This document shows positions 9,331 through 17,494 of a stretch of DNA of 56,876 bases, piece by piece. The notes below the pieces were generated by a model. It was not told where the DNA came from. It did not search any database and saw only the letters and a list, made by a program, of their open reading frames with translations. Source of the DNA: Flavobacterium sp. YO12 (lineage in GTDB: Bacteria; Bacteroidota; Bacteroidia; Flavobacteriales; Flavobacteriaceae). The stretch covers positions 1 to 56,876 of the forward strand of contig NZ_NRQU01000029.1 in assembly GCF_004119495.1 (NCBI RefSeq), read 5' to 3'. Position 1 is the first letter of the stretch, and each line of letters opens with the position of its first letter. The position numbers and the translations under genes were made by a program.

Positions 9331-9780
9331 ATGATTACCATAAAACGAACAAATTCTGACGATATCGATTTTAAAAATCTGGTTGTTTTATTAGATCAGG
9401 ATTTGGCCATTAGAGACGGCGACGATCATGCATTTTACAATCAGTTTAATAAAGCCGATAAAATAAAACACGTCGTTGTTTTTTATGAAAATGATAAAGC
9501 TGTTGGATGCGGTGCTTTTAGAGAAAAAGAATCAGATACGGTCGAAATAAAACGAATGTATGTTCATCCTGACTATCAAAAAAAAGGAATAGCCTCAAAA
9601 ATACTGGCCGAATTAGAAATTTGGGCAGCCGAAGTAAAATACAAACACACTATTCTGGAAACGGGCAAAAACCAGCCAGAAGCCATCAACTTATATCAAA
9701 AATTAAACTATACCATCATTCCAAATTATCCGCCTTACGAAAAGGTCGATAATAGTGTATGTATGAAAAAGACTTTATAA
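9331..9780 (+). CDS. GNAT-family N-acetyltransferase
   Basis: A 149-residue single-domain acetyltransferase. The acetyl-CoA pyrophosphate-binding motif A is clear: KRMYVHPDYQKKGIASKIL, matching the Q/R-x-x-G-x-G/A signature, followed by the typical C-terminal strand-helix LETGKNQPEAINLYQKLNY. It belongs to the group often annotated as YafP/ElaA-like or simply GNAT, and the acceptor substrate cannot be deduced. Its stop is 2 bp before the preferred start of the NagZ-like gene, so the two are translationally linked. Confidence 0.85.
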   Translation: MITIKRTNSDDIDFKNLVVLLDQDLAIRDGDDHAFYNQFNKADKIKHVVVFYENDKAVGCGAFREKESDTVEIKRMYVHPDYQKKGIASKILAELEIWAAEVKYKHTILETGKNQPEAINLYQKLNYTIIPNYPPYEKVDNSVCMKKTL

Positions 9781-9782
9781 AA

Positions 9783-11396
9783 ATGAAAATCACAACCGAA
9801 GCATTAAAACAAAAAATTGGACAGTTCTTTTTCCCTGCCGTTTTCATCAACGATACCGAAGAAAATATTCAGGAAACAGAACGCCTTATAAAAGAACATA
9901 ATATTGGCGGACTAACTTTTTTTCATAGTCGTGCAAGTGCAGCAACGAACTACGAAAGCAAGAAGAAAGTTGTTTTTAACGATGACAGCTACGAAAAAAT
10001 TAAAGTCCTGATTGCTCGTTATCAAAAAGCGGCTTCTACTCCCCTCTTAATCAGTATTGATGCTGAATGGGGATTAGCAATGCGTATCGAAAAAACACCA
10101 CAATATCCGTACGCCATTACACTTGGTGCTTTGCCAGCAAACAAATCTAAGTTAGTTTACGAAGTTGGAAAACAAATTGGATTAGATTTAAAAGCCGCAG
10201 GAATTCAGTATAATTTATCGCCTTTGGCAGACATTAATAATAACCCAAATAATCCGGTTATTGGATATCGTTCTTTTGGTGAAAACAAAGAAAAAGTAGC
10301 CGATTTCTCGATTGAATATTTAAACGGAATGTCAGAAGTTGGTGTTCTTGGATGCCTGAAACACTTTCCTGGACACGGAAATACGAATGTTGATTCGCAT
10401 TTAGGTTTGCCCGTTTTAAAGGAAACTCTTGAGGAATTAATGGAAAACGAATTGTATCCTTTCATCAAAGGAATCGAAAATAATGTCGATTCGATTATGA
10501 TTGGTCATTTGGCTGTTCCGAGTTTGAATGACGGAAAAGACACATCGGCAACTTTATCAAAAGCGGTTATTCAAGATCTTTTGCGTGATAAACTAGGTTA
10601 TGATGGTTTGGTTATTTCTGACGCTCTAAATATGCACAGCGTTTCCAAACTATATGAAACCAAAGGACATTTAGAATGGGAAGCATTTAACGCTGGAAAC
10701 GATGTTTTATGTTTTGCAGAAAATGTTCCCGAAGGAATCGAAGAAATCTTAAAAAATGCCTCACCAGAACGTATCGAAGAAAGTTTTAATAGAATTATGA
10801 AAGCTAAAGAAAAAGCTGGAATTTTATCTGGAAACACAGCTGTTTCAGGCGAATTAGATTTTGAAAGAACATCAGAATTAAATTTGCAGATTGCTCAAAA
10901 TGTGATTACAAAACTTATTGATAATTCAAGTACAGAATTAGCTTTTGAAGCTCAAAAAAACAATAAACTTGCGAAACTAAGTTTATATAAAAATATCGAA
11001 AACAGCTTCTTCAAAACTTTAAATACAAAATTACCTTCACCAGAATTTGCTTTTGAAAATCTAGAGGTTTCAGATATCACAACGATTAAAAATCAATTAG
11101 AAAATTTTGAAACCATTATTATTTCATTATTTGTTCCAAAAGCAAAACCAATGAATAATTTCGAAATCGATACTGAAATTCTAGAATTGCTTTCTGATTT
11201 ACTTCAAACCAAAAAATGTATTGTTTATGTTTTTGGAAACCCATACGTTTTACCAATAATTCCGAATCTTAAAAAGGCTTCAGGATTATTTCAGACGTAT
11301 CAAGATTTTGAAGAATTTCAAAAAACAGCAGGAATTCAATTTTTAGAAAATTTTATCACCAGCGGGACTCTTCCTGTAAATATTGATATTCAATAA
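9783..11396 (+). CDS. nagZ: GH3 beta-N-acetylglucosaminidase (NagZ-like), cytoplasmic
   Basis: A 537-residue GH3 protein. The NagZ-type histidine-aspartate loop is visible in KHFPGHGNTNVDSHLGLPVL, and the nucleophile aspartate in YDGLVISDALNM. There is no signal peptide, so the enzyme should act in the cytoplasm, where NagZ cleaves GlcNAc from imported anhydro-muropeptides. I chose the ATG at 9783 because it sits 2 bp after the GNAT stop; an in-frame ATG at 9759 would add 8 residues overlapping that gene. A C-terminal domain of about 170 residues makes it longer than proteobacterial NagZ and resembles the two-domain Gram-positive and Bacteroidota forms. The pairing with an AmpG-like permease supports a recycling role. 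Confidence 0.83.
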   Translation: MKITTEALKQKIGQFFFPAVFINDTEENIQETERLIKEHNIGGLTFFHSRASAATNYESKKKVVFNDDSYEKIKVLIARYQKAASTPLLISIDAEWGLAMRIEKTPQYPYAITLGALPANKSKLVYEVGKQIGLDLKAAGIQYNLSPLADINNNPNNPVIGYRSFGENKEKVADFSIEYLNGMSEVGVLGCLKHFPGHGNTNVDSHLGLPVLKETLEELMENELYPFIKGIENNVDSIMIGHLAVPSLNDGKDTSATLSKAVIQDLLRDKLGYDGLVISDALNMHSVSKLYETKGHLEWEAFNAGNDVLCFAENVPEGIEEILKNASPERIEESFNRIMKAKEKAGILSGNTAVSGELDFERTSELNLQIAQNVITKLIDNSSTELAFEAQKNNKLAKLSLYKNIENSFFKTLNTKLPSPEFAFENLEVSDITTIKNQLENFETIIISLFVPKAKPMNNFEIDTEILELLSDLLQTKKCIVYVFGNPYVLPIIPNLKKASGLFQTYQDFEEFQKTAGIQFLENFITSGTLPVNIDIQ

Positions 11397-11454
11397 TTTA
11401 CAAACAGACATAATCAAAATTTATTAACTTATAAATTTTTATAATCACATCTTA

Positions 11455-11486
11455 TTGTAAGAACCTGTAGTTATGCCCTACTTTTG
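11455..11486 (+). promoter_or_regulatory. Promoter of the peroxiredoxin gene
   Basis: TTG at 11455-11457 and TACTTTTG at 11479-11486 (consensus TAnnTTTG) are 21 bp apart, a good Bacteroidota -33/-7 pair. The start codon follows 33 bp later. Confidence 0.6.
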
Positions 11487-11519
11487 CATCAAATAAATTT
11501 TTAACGTAAAACGAATATT

Positions 11520-12158
11520 ATGTCTTTAGTAGGAAAAAAATTCCCAAGTATTGCAGTAGATGCTATCTCAGAAATGGGTGACAATTTAAAAATCAACATT
11601 TTTGAAGAAGCAGTAAACAACAATAAAAAAGTACTTTTATTTTGGTACCCAAAAGATTTTACTTTTGTATGTCCAACTGAATTACACGCCTTTCAAGCTG
11701 CATTACCAGAATTCGAAAAAAGAAATACTATCGTAATTGGTGCTTCTTGCGATACTAACGAAGTTCACTTTGCTTGGTTAAATACTCCAAAAAACAATGG
11801 TGGAATCGAAGGTGTTACTTACCCAATCTTAGCAGATACAAACCGTAACTTAGCTAACATTTTAGGTATTCTTGATATCGAATCTACAAGCTACAGCGAA
11901 GATACTGATTCAGTTATCATCGAAGGTTCAAACGTAACTTACAGAGCTACTTACTTAATTGACGAAACTGGAAAAATCTTCCACGAAAGTGTAAACGATA
12001 TGCCATTAGGACGTCACGTAAACGAATACTTAAGAATGGTTGACGCTTATACTCACATCCAAACTAAAGGAGAAGTTTGTCCTGCAAACTGGGAAGCTGG
12101 TAAAGAAGCAATGTCTGCTGACAGACTAAGTACTGCTGAATACTTAAGCGCTAATTAA
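11520..12158 (+). CDS. 2-Cys peroxiredoxin (AhpC/TSA family)
   Basis: A 212-residue typical 2-Cys peroxiredoxin that reduces hydrogen peroxide and organic peroxides in the cytoplasm. The peroxidatic cysteine is C51 in DFTFVCPTELHAF, and the resolving cysteine is C187 in KGEVCPANWEAG. Both are intact, and the length is normal. It is preceded by a well-formed promoter and followed by repeat-rich DNA, then a thioredoxin gene that could serve as its electron donor. Close kin are named AhpC or peroxiredoxin; no AhpF flavoprotein is present nearby. Confidence 0.93.
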   Translation: MSLVGKKFPSIAVDAISEMGDNLKINIFEEAVNNNKKVLLFWYPKDFTFVCPTELHAFQAALPEFEKRNTIVIGASCDTNEVHFAWLNTPKNNGGIEGVTYPILADTNRNLANILGILDIESTSYSEDTDSVIIEGSNVTYRATYLIDETGKIFHESVNDMPLGRHVNEYLRMVDAYTHIQTKGEVCPANWEAGKEAMSADRLSTAEYLSAN

Positions 12159-12160
12159 GC

Positions 12161-12371
12161 TGCTAAGATACTAAGGTTCTAAGATGCTAAGTTTTTTTAA
12201 CTTAACTTTTGAATCTTAAACACATTCTACAATAAAAGTCAAGAGATTCTAAGATCACACTTAGATCTTAGAATCTTAATGACTTAAAAAAAAAATCAAA
12301 TAAATCCACACAAAGTTATTCGGTTCAAGAGCAAACTTAGCATCTTAGAACCTTAGCAACTTAGTGTCTTA
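12161..12371. repeat. Nested imperfect inverted repeats (CTAAG-rich)
   Basis: The whole 225-bp gap between the peroxiredoxin and thioredoxin genes is built of CTAAG/CTTAG units. An outer pair (12161-12191 and 12336-12371) is inverted with a few mismatches. An inner pair, AGATTCTAAGATC (12244-12256) and GATCTTAGAATCT (12264-12276), is perfect with a 7-nt loop. The transcript could fold into a long cruciform-like hairpin. No coding frame is visible. Confidence 0.7.
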
Positions 12372-12383
12372 AAAATAAAACTT

Positions 12384-12692
12384 ATGTTAATCGACTTAAA
12401 CGAAGATACGTTAGCAGATTTAGTTGCTAAAAACGAAAAAGTAGTAGTACAATATTCAGCATCATGGTGTGGAAACTGCCGTATTATGAAACCAAAATTC
12501 AAAAAATTAGCCACAGAAAATGAAGCTATCACTTTTGTTTTGGTTGATGCAGAAAATTCTCCTGAATCAAGAAAGCTTGCTAACGTTAGTAACTTGCCAA
12601 CATTTGCAACTTTTGTAAACGGACAATTAGTTGGAGAAACTCAAACCAACAAACAAGAAGTTTTAATCGATCTTGTAAACGCTATTGCTTAA
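12384..12692 (+). CDS. Thioredoxin family protein
   Basis: A 102-residue thioredoxin-fold protein, probably cytoplasmic. The redox motif is ASWCGNCRIMK (C29 and C32), with GN in place of the standard GP between the cysteines. The cis-proline is in NVSNLPTFATF, and the length is that of a complete single-domain thioredoxin. It lies between a peroxiredoxin and a small conserved protein, so it may be the dedicated reductant of the upstream peroxiredoxin. The link is inferred from adjacency. Confidence 0.9.
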   Translation: MLIDLNEDTLADLVAKNEKVVVQYSASWCGNCRIMKPKFKKLATENEAITFVLVDAENSPESRKLANVSNLPTFATFVNGQLVGETQTNKQEVLIDLVNAIA

Positions 12693-12802
12693 ATTTAGAT
12701 TAATTAGACTGGCTTAGATTTTTAGACTTCTTAAATGTTGTCTACAATTTAAAAAAGGTCTAAGAAGTCTAAGAATGTCTAAAAATCTAAGAAGTCTAAA
12801 TT
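12693..12802. repeat. Inverted repeats of TCTAAGAAGTCTAA type
   Basis: The gap between the thioredoxin gene and the next small gene consists of a left block reading TTAGATTTTTAGACTTCTTA and a right block with two copies of TCTAAGAAGTCTAA around GTCTAAAAATC. The blocks are imperfect inverted copies able to pair. The theme resembles the preceding gap but the unit differs. No coding signal is seen. Confidence 0.6.
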
Positions 12803-13060
12803 ATGAAATTACCAGTAATAAAGCACTTAACACAATTTATCGAAGAAAACGATCAGGATTATATCATTGAAACTATCGAAGTTCTAGAAGCTATGACCGA
12901 AATTCATTCTTTAAAAGATGAAGAATTAGATGTAATTGGCGAATTGATTTCAAATATGTATGGTGCTCTTGAAGTGCACAAAATGGTTTCGCAGGGAACT
13001 GATAAAAAAGAAGCTTTAAATGCATTCATGAAACGCGTTTTGGGCTCGATTGATAAATAA
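12803..13060 (+). CDS. Small conserved protein, DUF6952-like
   Basis: An 85-residue acidic helical protein (starts MKLPVIKHLTQFIEENDQD). I recall this family as DUF6952, found in Flavobacteriia beside thioredoxin and peroxiredoxin genes, which matches the context here. There are no cysteines, no signal peptide and no membrane segment. It is followed by a strong terminator that ends the peroxiredoxin-thioredoxin group. Function is unknown; association with thiol redox metabolism is inferred only from position. Confidence 0.7.
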   Translation: MKLPVIKHLTQFIEENDQDYIIETIEVLEAMTEIHSLKDEELDVIGELISNMYGALEVHKMVSQGTDKKEALNAFMKRVLGSIDK

Positions 13061-13104
13061 TATCGACCTCTTTTTCAGAGAAAAAACAAAAAAACATGAC
13101 CGAG

Positions 13105-13136
13105 AAAGCGTTTCTGAATAAGAGACGCTTTTTTTT
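13105..13136 (+). terminator. Rho-independent terminator
   Basis: Arms AAAGCGTTTC (13105-13114) and GAGACGCTTT (13122-13131), with one G-T pair, are followed by a run of T. It ends the transcript of the DUF6952-like gene. Confidence 0.82.
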
Positions 13137-13180
13137 AGTTTACAGTATTTAGTGTTCAGTCACAGTTTTCGCAAAACCTT

Positions 13181-13285
13181 TGTCAGGCTGAGCGGAGTCG
13201 AAACCTACACAAAGCAAATCGAAAAAGATGAGCAATTTAAATTGTGGAGCTACTTACGCGGGCTTCGACTCCGCTCAGCCTGACA
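13181..13285. repeat. 22-bp perfect inverted repeat pair
   Basis: A 22-bp copy at 13181-13202 starting TGTCAGGCTGAGCGGAGTCG and its exact reverse complement at 13264-13285 are separated by 61 bp. Its G+C content is clearly above the local background. It looks like a dispersed intergenic repeat pair of the kind common in Flavobacterium. Confidence 0.75.
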
Positions 13286-13400
13286 AGCGTAATAAACCTA
13301 AAATTATGAGACAAATTCGTGAATTCGTGGCTATCCAAAAATCAACCTTAATCTCTCCTTAAACCCAAAACAAATACTTTTACATTCAAATATTAATCCT

Positions 13401-13408
13401 TACTTTTG
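13401..13408 (+). promoter_or_regulatory. -7 box of the tpx promoter
   Basis: TACTTTTG matches TAnnTTTG and ends 26 bp before the tpx start codon. It is the same octamer as in the peroxiredoxin promoter. The upstream -33 element is unclear. Confidence 0.5.
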
Positions 13409-13434
13409 AACCTCATTAATTTTAAACAAAAATC

Positions 13435-13932
13435 ATGGCTTCAATAACATTAGGAGGTAATCCAGTTCATACATCAGGAGAGTTACCAGCAGTTGGTTCT
13501 AAACTTGCTGACTTCAAATTAGTTCAAAACGATTTATCAGTTGCTTCATTAAGTGATTTCGCAGGTAAGAAATTAGTTTTAAACATTTTTCCAAGTGTTG
13601 ACACAGGAACTTGCGCAGCATCTGTTAGAAAATTTAATCAAAGTGCAAGCGATTTAGAAAACACAAAAGTTTTATGTATTTCTAGAGATTTACCTTTCGC
13701 TCAAAAACGTTTTTGTGGTGCAGAAGGTTTAGAAAATGTAGTTAATTTATCTGATTTTAAAGAAGGAAGTTTTGGTAAAGCAAACGGTTTAGAAATCGTT
13801 GACGGACCTTTGGCTGGTTTACATTCAAGAGCAATTATTGTTGTGGATGCTGACGGTACAATTACACATACAGAGCAAGTTGCAGAAATTGCAGATGAAC
13901 CAAATTACGAAGCAGCTCTTGCTGCACTATAA
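13435..13932 (+). CDS. tpx: Thiol peroxidase Tpx (atypical 2-Cys peroxiredoxin)
   Basis: A 165-residue Tpx. The N-terminus [17 protein letters not shown] and [17 protein letters not shown] are diagnostic. C60 is the peroxidatic cysteine and C94 (in [11 protein letters not shown]) the resolving one, both at the standard positions; C81 is also present, as in the E. coli protein. It reduces peroxides using thioredoxin. It has its own promoter and lies 13 bp before dgkA, so it may be read together with the envelope operon. Confidence 0.96.
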   Translation: MASITLGGNPVHTSGELPAVGSKLADFKLVQNDLSVASLSDFAGKKLVLNIFPSVDTGTCAASVRKFNQSASDLENTKVLCISRDLPFAQKRFCGAEGLENVVNLSDFKEGSFGKANGLEIVDGPLAGLHSRAIIVVDADGTITHTEQVAEIADEPNYEAALAAL

Positions 13933-13945
13933 TATTTTCCTATAA

Positions 13946-14320
13946 ATGGAGTTTCAAAAAGATAATACCTTTGTTACCGGCCGATTAAAAAGTATGACAT
14001 ATGCTTTTAATGGAGCTGTAAAACTTATAAAAACAGAGCACAGCATTATGGTTCAATTCTCATTGGGAATTATTATGACTATTGCTGGTTTCTATTTTCA
14101 TATTTCACAAACCGAATGGCTTTGTCAAACCTTAGCCATTGGTTTAGTTTTAAGTGTTGAAGGATTGAATACGGCTGTTGAAAAAATTGCCGATTTTATT
14201 CATCCTGATTACAGCAAACGAATCGGTTTTATTAAAGATATTGCTGCTGGAGCGGTGTTTTTTGCCGCAATGACTGCAATAGCAATAGGCTTAATTATTT
14301 ATATTCCAAAATTTACATAG
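13946..14320 (+). CDS. dgkA: Diacylglycerol kinase family protein (DgkA-type)
   Basis: A 124-residue integral membrane protein with three hydrophobic segments. The family signature is visible in VEGLNTAVEKIADFI and IKDIAAGAVFFAA, where the glutamates bind ATP-magnesium. In related bacteria such proteins phosphorylate diacylglycerol or undecaprenol at the inner membrane, and the choice cannot be made from sequence. It sits 13 bp after tpx and 15 bp before ftsK. Confidence 0.92.
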   Translation: MEFQKDNTFVTGRLKSMTYAFNGAVKLIKTEHSIMVQFSLGIIMTIAGFYFHISQTEWLCQTLAIGLVLSVEGLNTAVEKIADFIHPDYSKRIGFIKDIAAGAVFFAAMTAIAIGLIIYIPKFT

Positions 14321-14335
14321 GCAAGGAAAGCAAGA

Positions 14336-16786
14336 ATGGCAAAAACAACCAAAAAGGAAACTGCAGACAAAAAAAACGAATCAAAAACAGAGACAATTAG
14401 GTCATGGAAATTTTCCAAACAACAAAAATTTGTTGTGGGCTGTCTTTTGGTGCTCTTTTCAATTGCACTATTAGTTGCATTTATTTCTTTTTATGTTAAC
14501 GGACAATGGCAAGCAGACCAAAGTGCGGTCAGCCAGCTTGGAGATCGCAGCGAAGTTGTAGAAAACTGGCTCGGGAAATTTGGAGCATTTCTTGCTGACT
14601 TAATTGTTTATAAAGGTTTCGGAATTGCCTCTTTTATATTTGTACGTTTATTTTTTCTGACCGGTTTATTTTTAGCATTAGAACTTTCTACCAAAAAACT
14701 AAAAAATACTTGGTTTTGGGATTTATTTGCGGTTATAATCATTTCAATTCTATTTGGATTTTTCGCAACTTCGGCACCAGAACTTGGTGGAACAATTGGT
14801 TATGAATTAAATCTTTTCCTTCAAGACTATATTGGCAAAACTGGAACTTTATTAACATTACTTTTTGGATTGATTGTTTATTTAATTTTTAAAATTAAAC
14901 TTTCCCCAGAAAAAATTCAATCTTACTTTGACTCTACTAAAAAAGAGTTTAAATCTGAATTGAATGCTATAAAACCGGCATCACAACCAGAGAGCGCTTA
15001 CAATCTGGAAGAATTTGCAATCGAAGAAGATCCTGAATTAGATAATATTCATCTAAAAACAGACGATTCTAAATTCGAAATCAACAAAGAAGCCTTAAAA
15101 CCAACTATTTCACATTCGTCAGAAATTGATTTAAATCCAGTTGTAAAACCAGTTCAGATGGATATTAATCCAGTAACTGTAACTGCTCCTGTTCATACTG
15201 AAGAATTTGTCATTGAAAAAGCCGAAGAAGAAGATATTATTGAAGAAAATCTAGCTTCAAGATTAGTTGCTGATTTTGGGTTATTTGACCCAACTTTAGA
15301 TTTATCAAATTATAAATTCCCAACCATCGATTTATTAAAAGAATATTCGACTGGCGGAATCACTATTAATCAAGAAGAATTAGAAGAAAATAAAAATAAG
15401 ATTGTAGACACACTTCGTAACTACAAAATTGAAATTGCGCAGATTAAAGCAACTGTTGGTCCATCTGTAACTTTATATGAAATTGTTCCGGAAGCCGGAA
15501 TCAGAATTTCAAAAATTAAGAGTTTAGAAGACGATATTGCTTTATCATTATCTGCATTAGGAATTCGTATTATTGCTCCAATTCCAGGTAAAGGAACTAT
15601 TGGTATCGAAGTTCCAAACAAGAATCCAACAATGGTTTCTATGAAGAGCGTAATTGGTTCAGCCAAATTTCAAGAAGCTGAAATGGAGCTTCCGATTGCT
15701 TTAGGAAAAACCATTTCGAATGAAACTTTCGTTGTCGATTTAGCCAAAATGCCTCACTTATTAATGGCAGGTGCTACTGGACAAGGAAAATCTGTTGGAT
15801 TAAATGCTGTTTTAACCTCACTTTTATACAAAAAACATCCAGCCGAAGTAAAATTTGTGTTGGTTGACCCGAAAAAAGTAGAGCTTACACTTTTCAATAA
15901 AATTGAAAGACATTATCTAGCCAAACTTCCAGATACTGAAGATGCTATTATTACAGATAATGCAAAAGTTGTAAATACTTTAAATTCTCTTTGTGTTGAA
16001 ATGGACAATCGTTATTCTTTACTAAAGGATGCAATGGTTCGTAACATCAAAGAATACAACGAAAAATTCAAATCAAGAAAATTAAATCCAGAAGCTGGAC
16101 ATCGTTTTTTACCTTACATTGTATTGGTTGTCGATGAGTTCGCCGATTTAATTATGACTGCAGGAAAAGAAGTCGAAATTCCAATTGCTCGTCTTGCTCA
16201 ATTAGCACGTGCCATTGGTATTCACCTAATTATCGCAACACAAAGACCGTCTGTAAACGTAATTACTGGTTTAATTAAAGCCAATTTCCCTGCGAGAATT
16301 GCTTTTAGAGTAACATCAAAAATTGACTCTAGAACTATTTTAGATACGCAAGGTGCTGATCAATTAATTGGACGTGGAGATTTATTATACTCAAACGGAA
16401 ATGACGTAATTCGTGTTCAATGTGCGTTTATTGACACTCCAGAAGTTGAAAAAATAACTGATTTTATTGGTTCACAAAAAGCATATTCAACAGCTTATTT
16501 ACTTCCAGAGTTTGTTGGGGAGGAAACTGGCATTAATCTTGATATGGATATTTCCGAAAGAGACACCTTATTTAGAGAAGCCGCAGAGATTATTGTCAAT
16601 GCGCAGCAAGGTTCTGCTTCATTACTGCAGCGAAAATTAAAATTAGGATACAACAGAGCCGGTCGTTTGATCGATCAGCTGGAAGCAGCTGGAATTGTTG
16701 GTCCTTTTGAAGGCAGTAAAGCGAGAAGCGTGAACATCTCTGATCTAAGTGCTCTTGATCAATTTTTTAACAATGAACAAAATTAA
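14336..16786 (+). CDS. ftsK: DNA translocase FtsK/SpoIIIE
   Basis: An 816-residue FtsK. It has an N-terminal membrane domain with about four segments (about 30-190), a short acidic linker rather than the long proline/glutamine linker of E. coli, then the alpha-beta motor. The Walker A motif is GATGQGKSVG (about 478-487), the Walker B is IVLVVDEFADL (about 595), and a C-terminal winged-helix gamma domain (about 750-816) includes QRKLKLGYNRAGRLIDQLE. It pumps chromosome DNA at the division septum and helps dimer resolution. The gene order dgkA-ftsK-lolA-lptF/G looks like a conserved flavobacterial arrangement. Confidence 0.97.
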   Translation: MAKTTKKETADKKNESKTETIRSWKFSKQQKFVVGCLLVLFSIALLVAFISFYVNGQWQADQSAVSQLGDRSEVVENWLGKFGAFLADLIVYKGFGIASFIFVRLFFLTGLFLALELSTKKLKNTWFWDLFAVIIISILFGFFATSAPELGGTIGYELNLFLQDYIGKTGTLLTLLFGLIVYLIFKIKLSPEKIQSYFDSTKKEFKSELNAIKPASQPESAYNLEEFAIEEDPELDNIHLKTDDSKFEINKEALKPTISHSSEIDLNPVVKPVQMDINPVTVTAPVHTEEFVIEKAEEEDIIEENLASRLVADFGLFDPTLDLSNYKFPTIDLLKEYSTGGITINQEELEENKNKIVDTLRNYKIEIAQIKATVGPSVTLYEIVPEAGIRISKIKSLEDDIALSLSALGIRIIAPIPGKGTIGIEVPNKNPTMVSMKSVIGSAKFQEAEMELPIALGKTISNETFVVDLAKMPHLLMAGATGQGKSVGLNAVLTSLLYKKHPAEVKFVLVDPKKVELTLFNKIERHYLAKLPDTEDAIITDNAKVVNTLNSLCVEMDNRYSLLKDAMVRNIKEYNEKFKSRKLNPEAGHRFLPYIVLVVDEFADLIMTAGKEVEIPIARLAQLARAIGIHLIIATQRPSVNVITGLIKANFPARIAFRVTSKIDSRTILDTQGADQLIGRGDLLYSNGNDVIRVQCAFIDTPEVEKITDFIGSQKAYSTAYLLPEFVGEETGINLDMDISERDTLFREAAEIIVNAQQGSASLLQRKLKLGYNRAGRLIDQLEAAGIVGPFEGSKARSVNISDLSALDQFFNNEQN

Positions 16787-16793
16787 TCCAATC

Positions 16794-17486
16794 ATGAGAA
16801 CAAAAATTCAGGAAATCAAGAACAATTCTATCACTAACGCGACTAAAAAGTGTTTTCAAATGGCGATCTTATTGCTTTTGAGCTTCACTTCTATTCAAGC
16901 TCAGGATAAAAAAGCCAAAGATTTATTGAACGAAGTGACTTCTAAAATAAAAAGCTACAACAATATTGTAATCGATTTTAAATATTCTTTGAATAATGCC
17001 AAAGAAAACATTAATCAAGACAGTAAAGGAAATGTAACCATGAAAGGAAATCAATATGTATTGAATTTTATGGGCGTAACTAAAATATTTGACGGACAAA
17101 AAACATACACAATTAACCCTGAAGACGAAGAAGTTACTATATCTAAAGTAAACGAAAAAGACGACAACGCCATTACACCTTCAAAAATGTTGACTTTTTT
17201 CAATTCTGGTTACAAATACAATATGGATATTGTGCAAAATGTTAAAGGAAGAAAAATCCAATACATTAAATTAGCCCCTACAAATGCAAAAGACCAAAGA
17301 AAAGAGATTCTTTTAGGCATTGATGTTCAAACAAAACATATATACAACTTAATTGAAACTGGAAAAAACGGAACAAAAACTACTTTAACCGTTAATTCTT
17401 TTAAAACCAATCAGCCTTTATCAAAAAATCAATTTACCTTTGTAGCGAGTAAATACCCGAAATACTACATCAATAAATTAGATTAA
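16794..17486 (+). CDS. lolA: Outer-membrane lipoprotein carrier LolA
   Basis: A periplasmic carrier that ferries lipoproteins from the inner to the outer membrane. The LolA fold is recognisable from AKDLLNEVTSKIKSYNNIV, the KGNVTMKGNQYVLNFMG strand pair and FVASKYPKYY near the end. The start is uncertain: ATGs at 16773 and 16794 are in frame, and the signal peptide itself is MAILLLLSFTSIQAQ, beginning at 16860. I chose 16794 because it follows the ftsK stop by 7 bp; 16773 would overlap ftsK. It is essential to the many lipoproteins encoded here, including the SusD proteins. Confidence 0.88.
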   Translation: MRTKIQEIKNNSITNATKKCFQMAILLLLSFTSIQAQDKKAKDLLNEVTSKIKSYNNIVIDFKYSLNNAKENINQDSKGNVTMKGNQYVLNFMGVTKIFDGQKTYTINPEDEEVTISKVNEKDDNAITPSKMLTFFNSGYKYNMDIVQNVKGRKIQYIKLAPTNAKDQRKEILLGIDVQTKHIYNLIETGKNGTKTTLTVNSFKTNQPLSKNQFTFVASKYPKYYINKLD

Positions 17487-17494
17487 TTACAAGG

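Larger units (their letters stand above)
13061..13434. other. Gene-free 374-bp gap
   Basis: It contains the terminator at 13105-13136, a 22-bp perfect inverted repeat pair at 13181-13285 and a -7 box at 13401-13408 for tpx. Nothing else coding or structured is evident. Confidence 0.6.

Noticed and set aside
9759..9782. Upstream ATG of the NagZ-like gene
   Set aside because: It overlaps the GNAT gene by 22 bp; the ATG at 9783 gives a normal GH3 N-terminus and 2-bp spacing.
12161..12802. CTAAG-type repeats looked like a possible CRISPR or tandem array
   Set aside because: Units are short, imperfect, inverted and without regular spacers; no cas genes are present.
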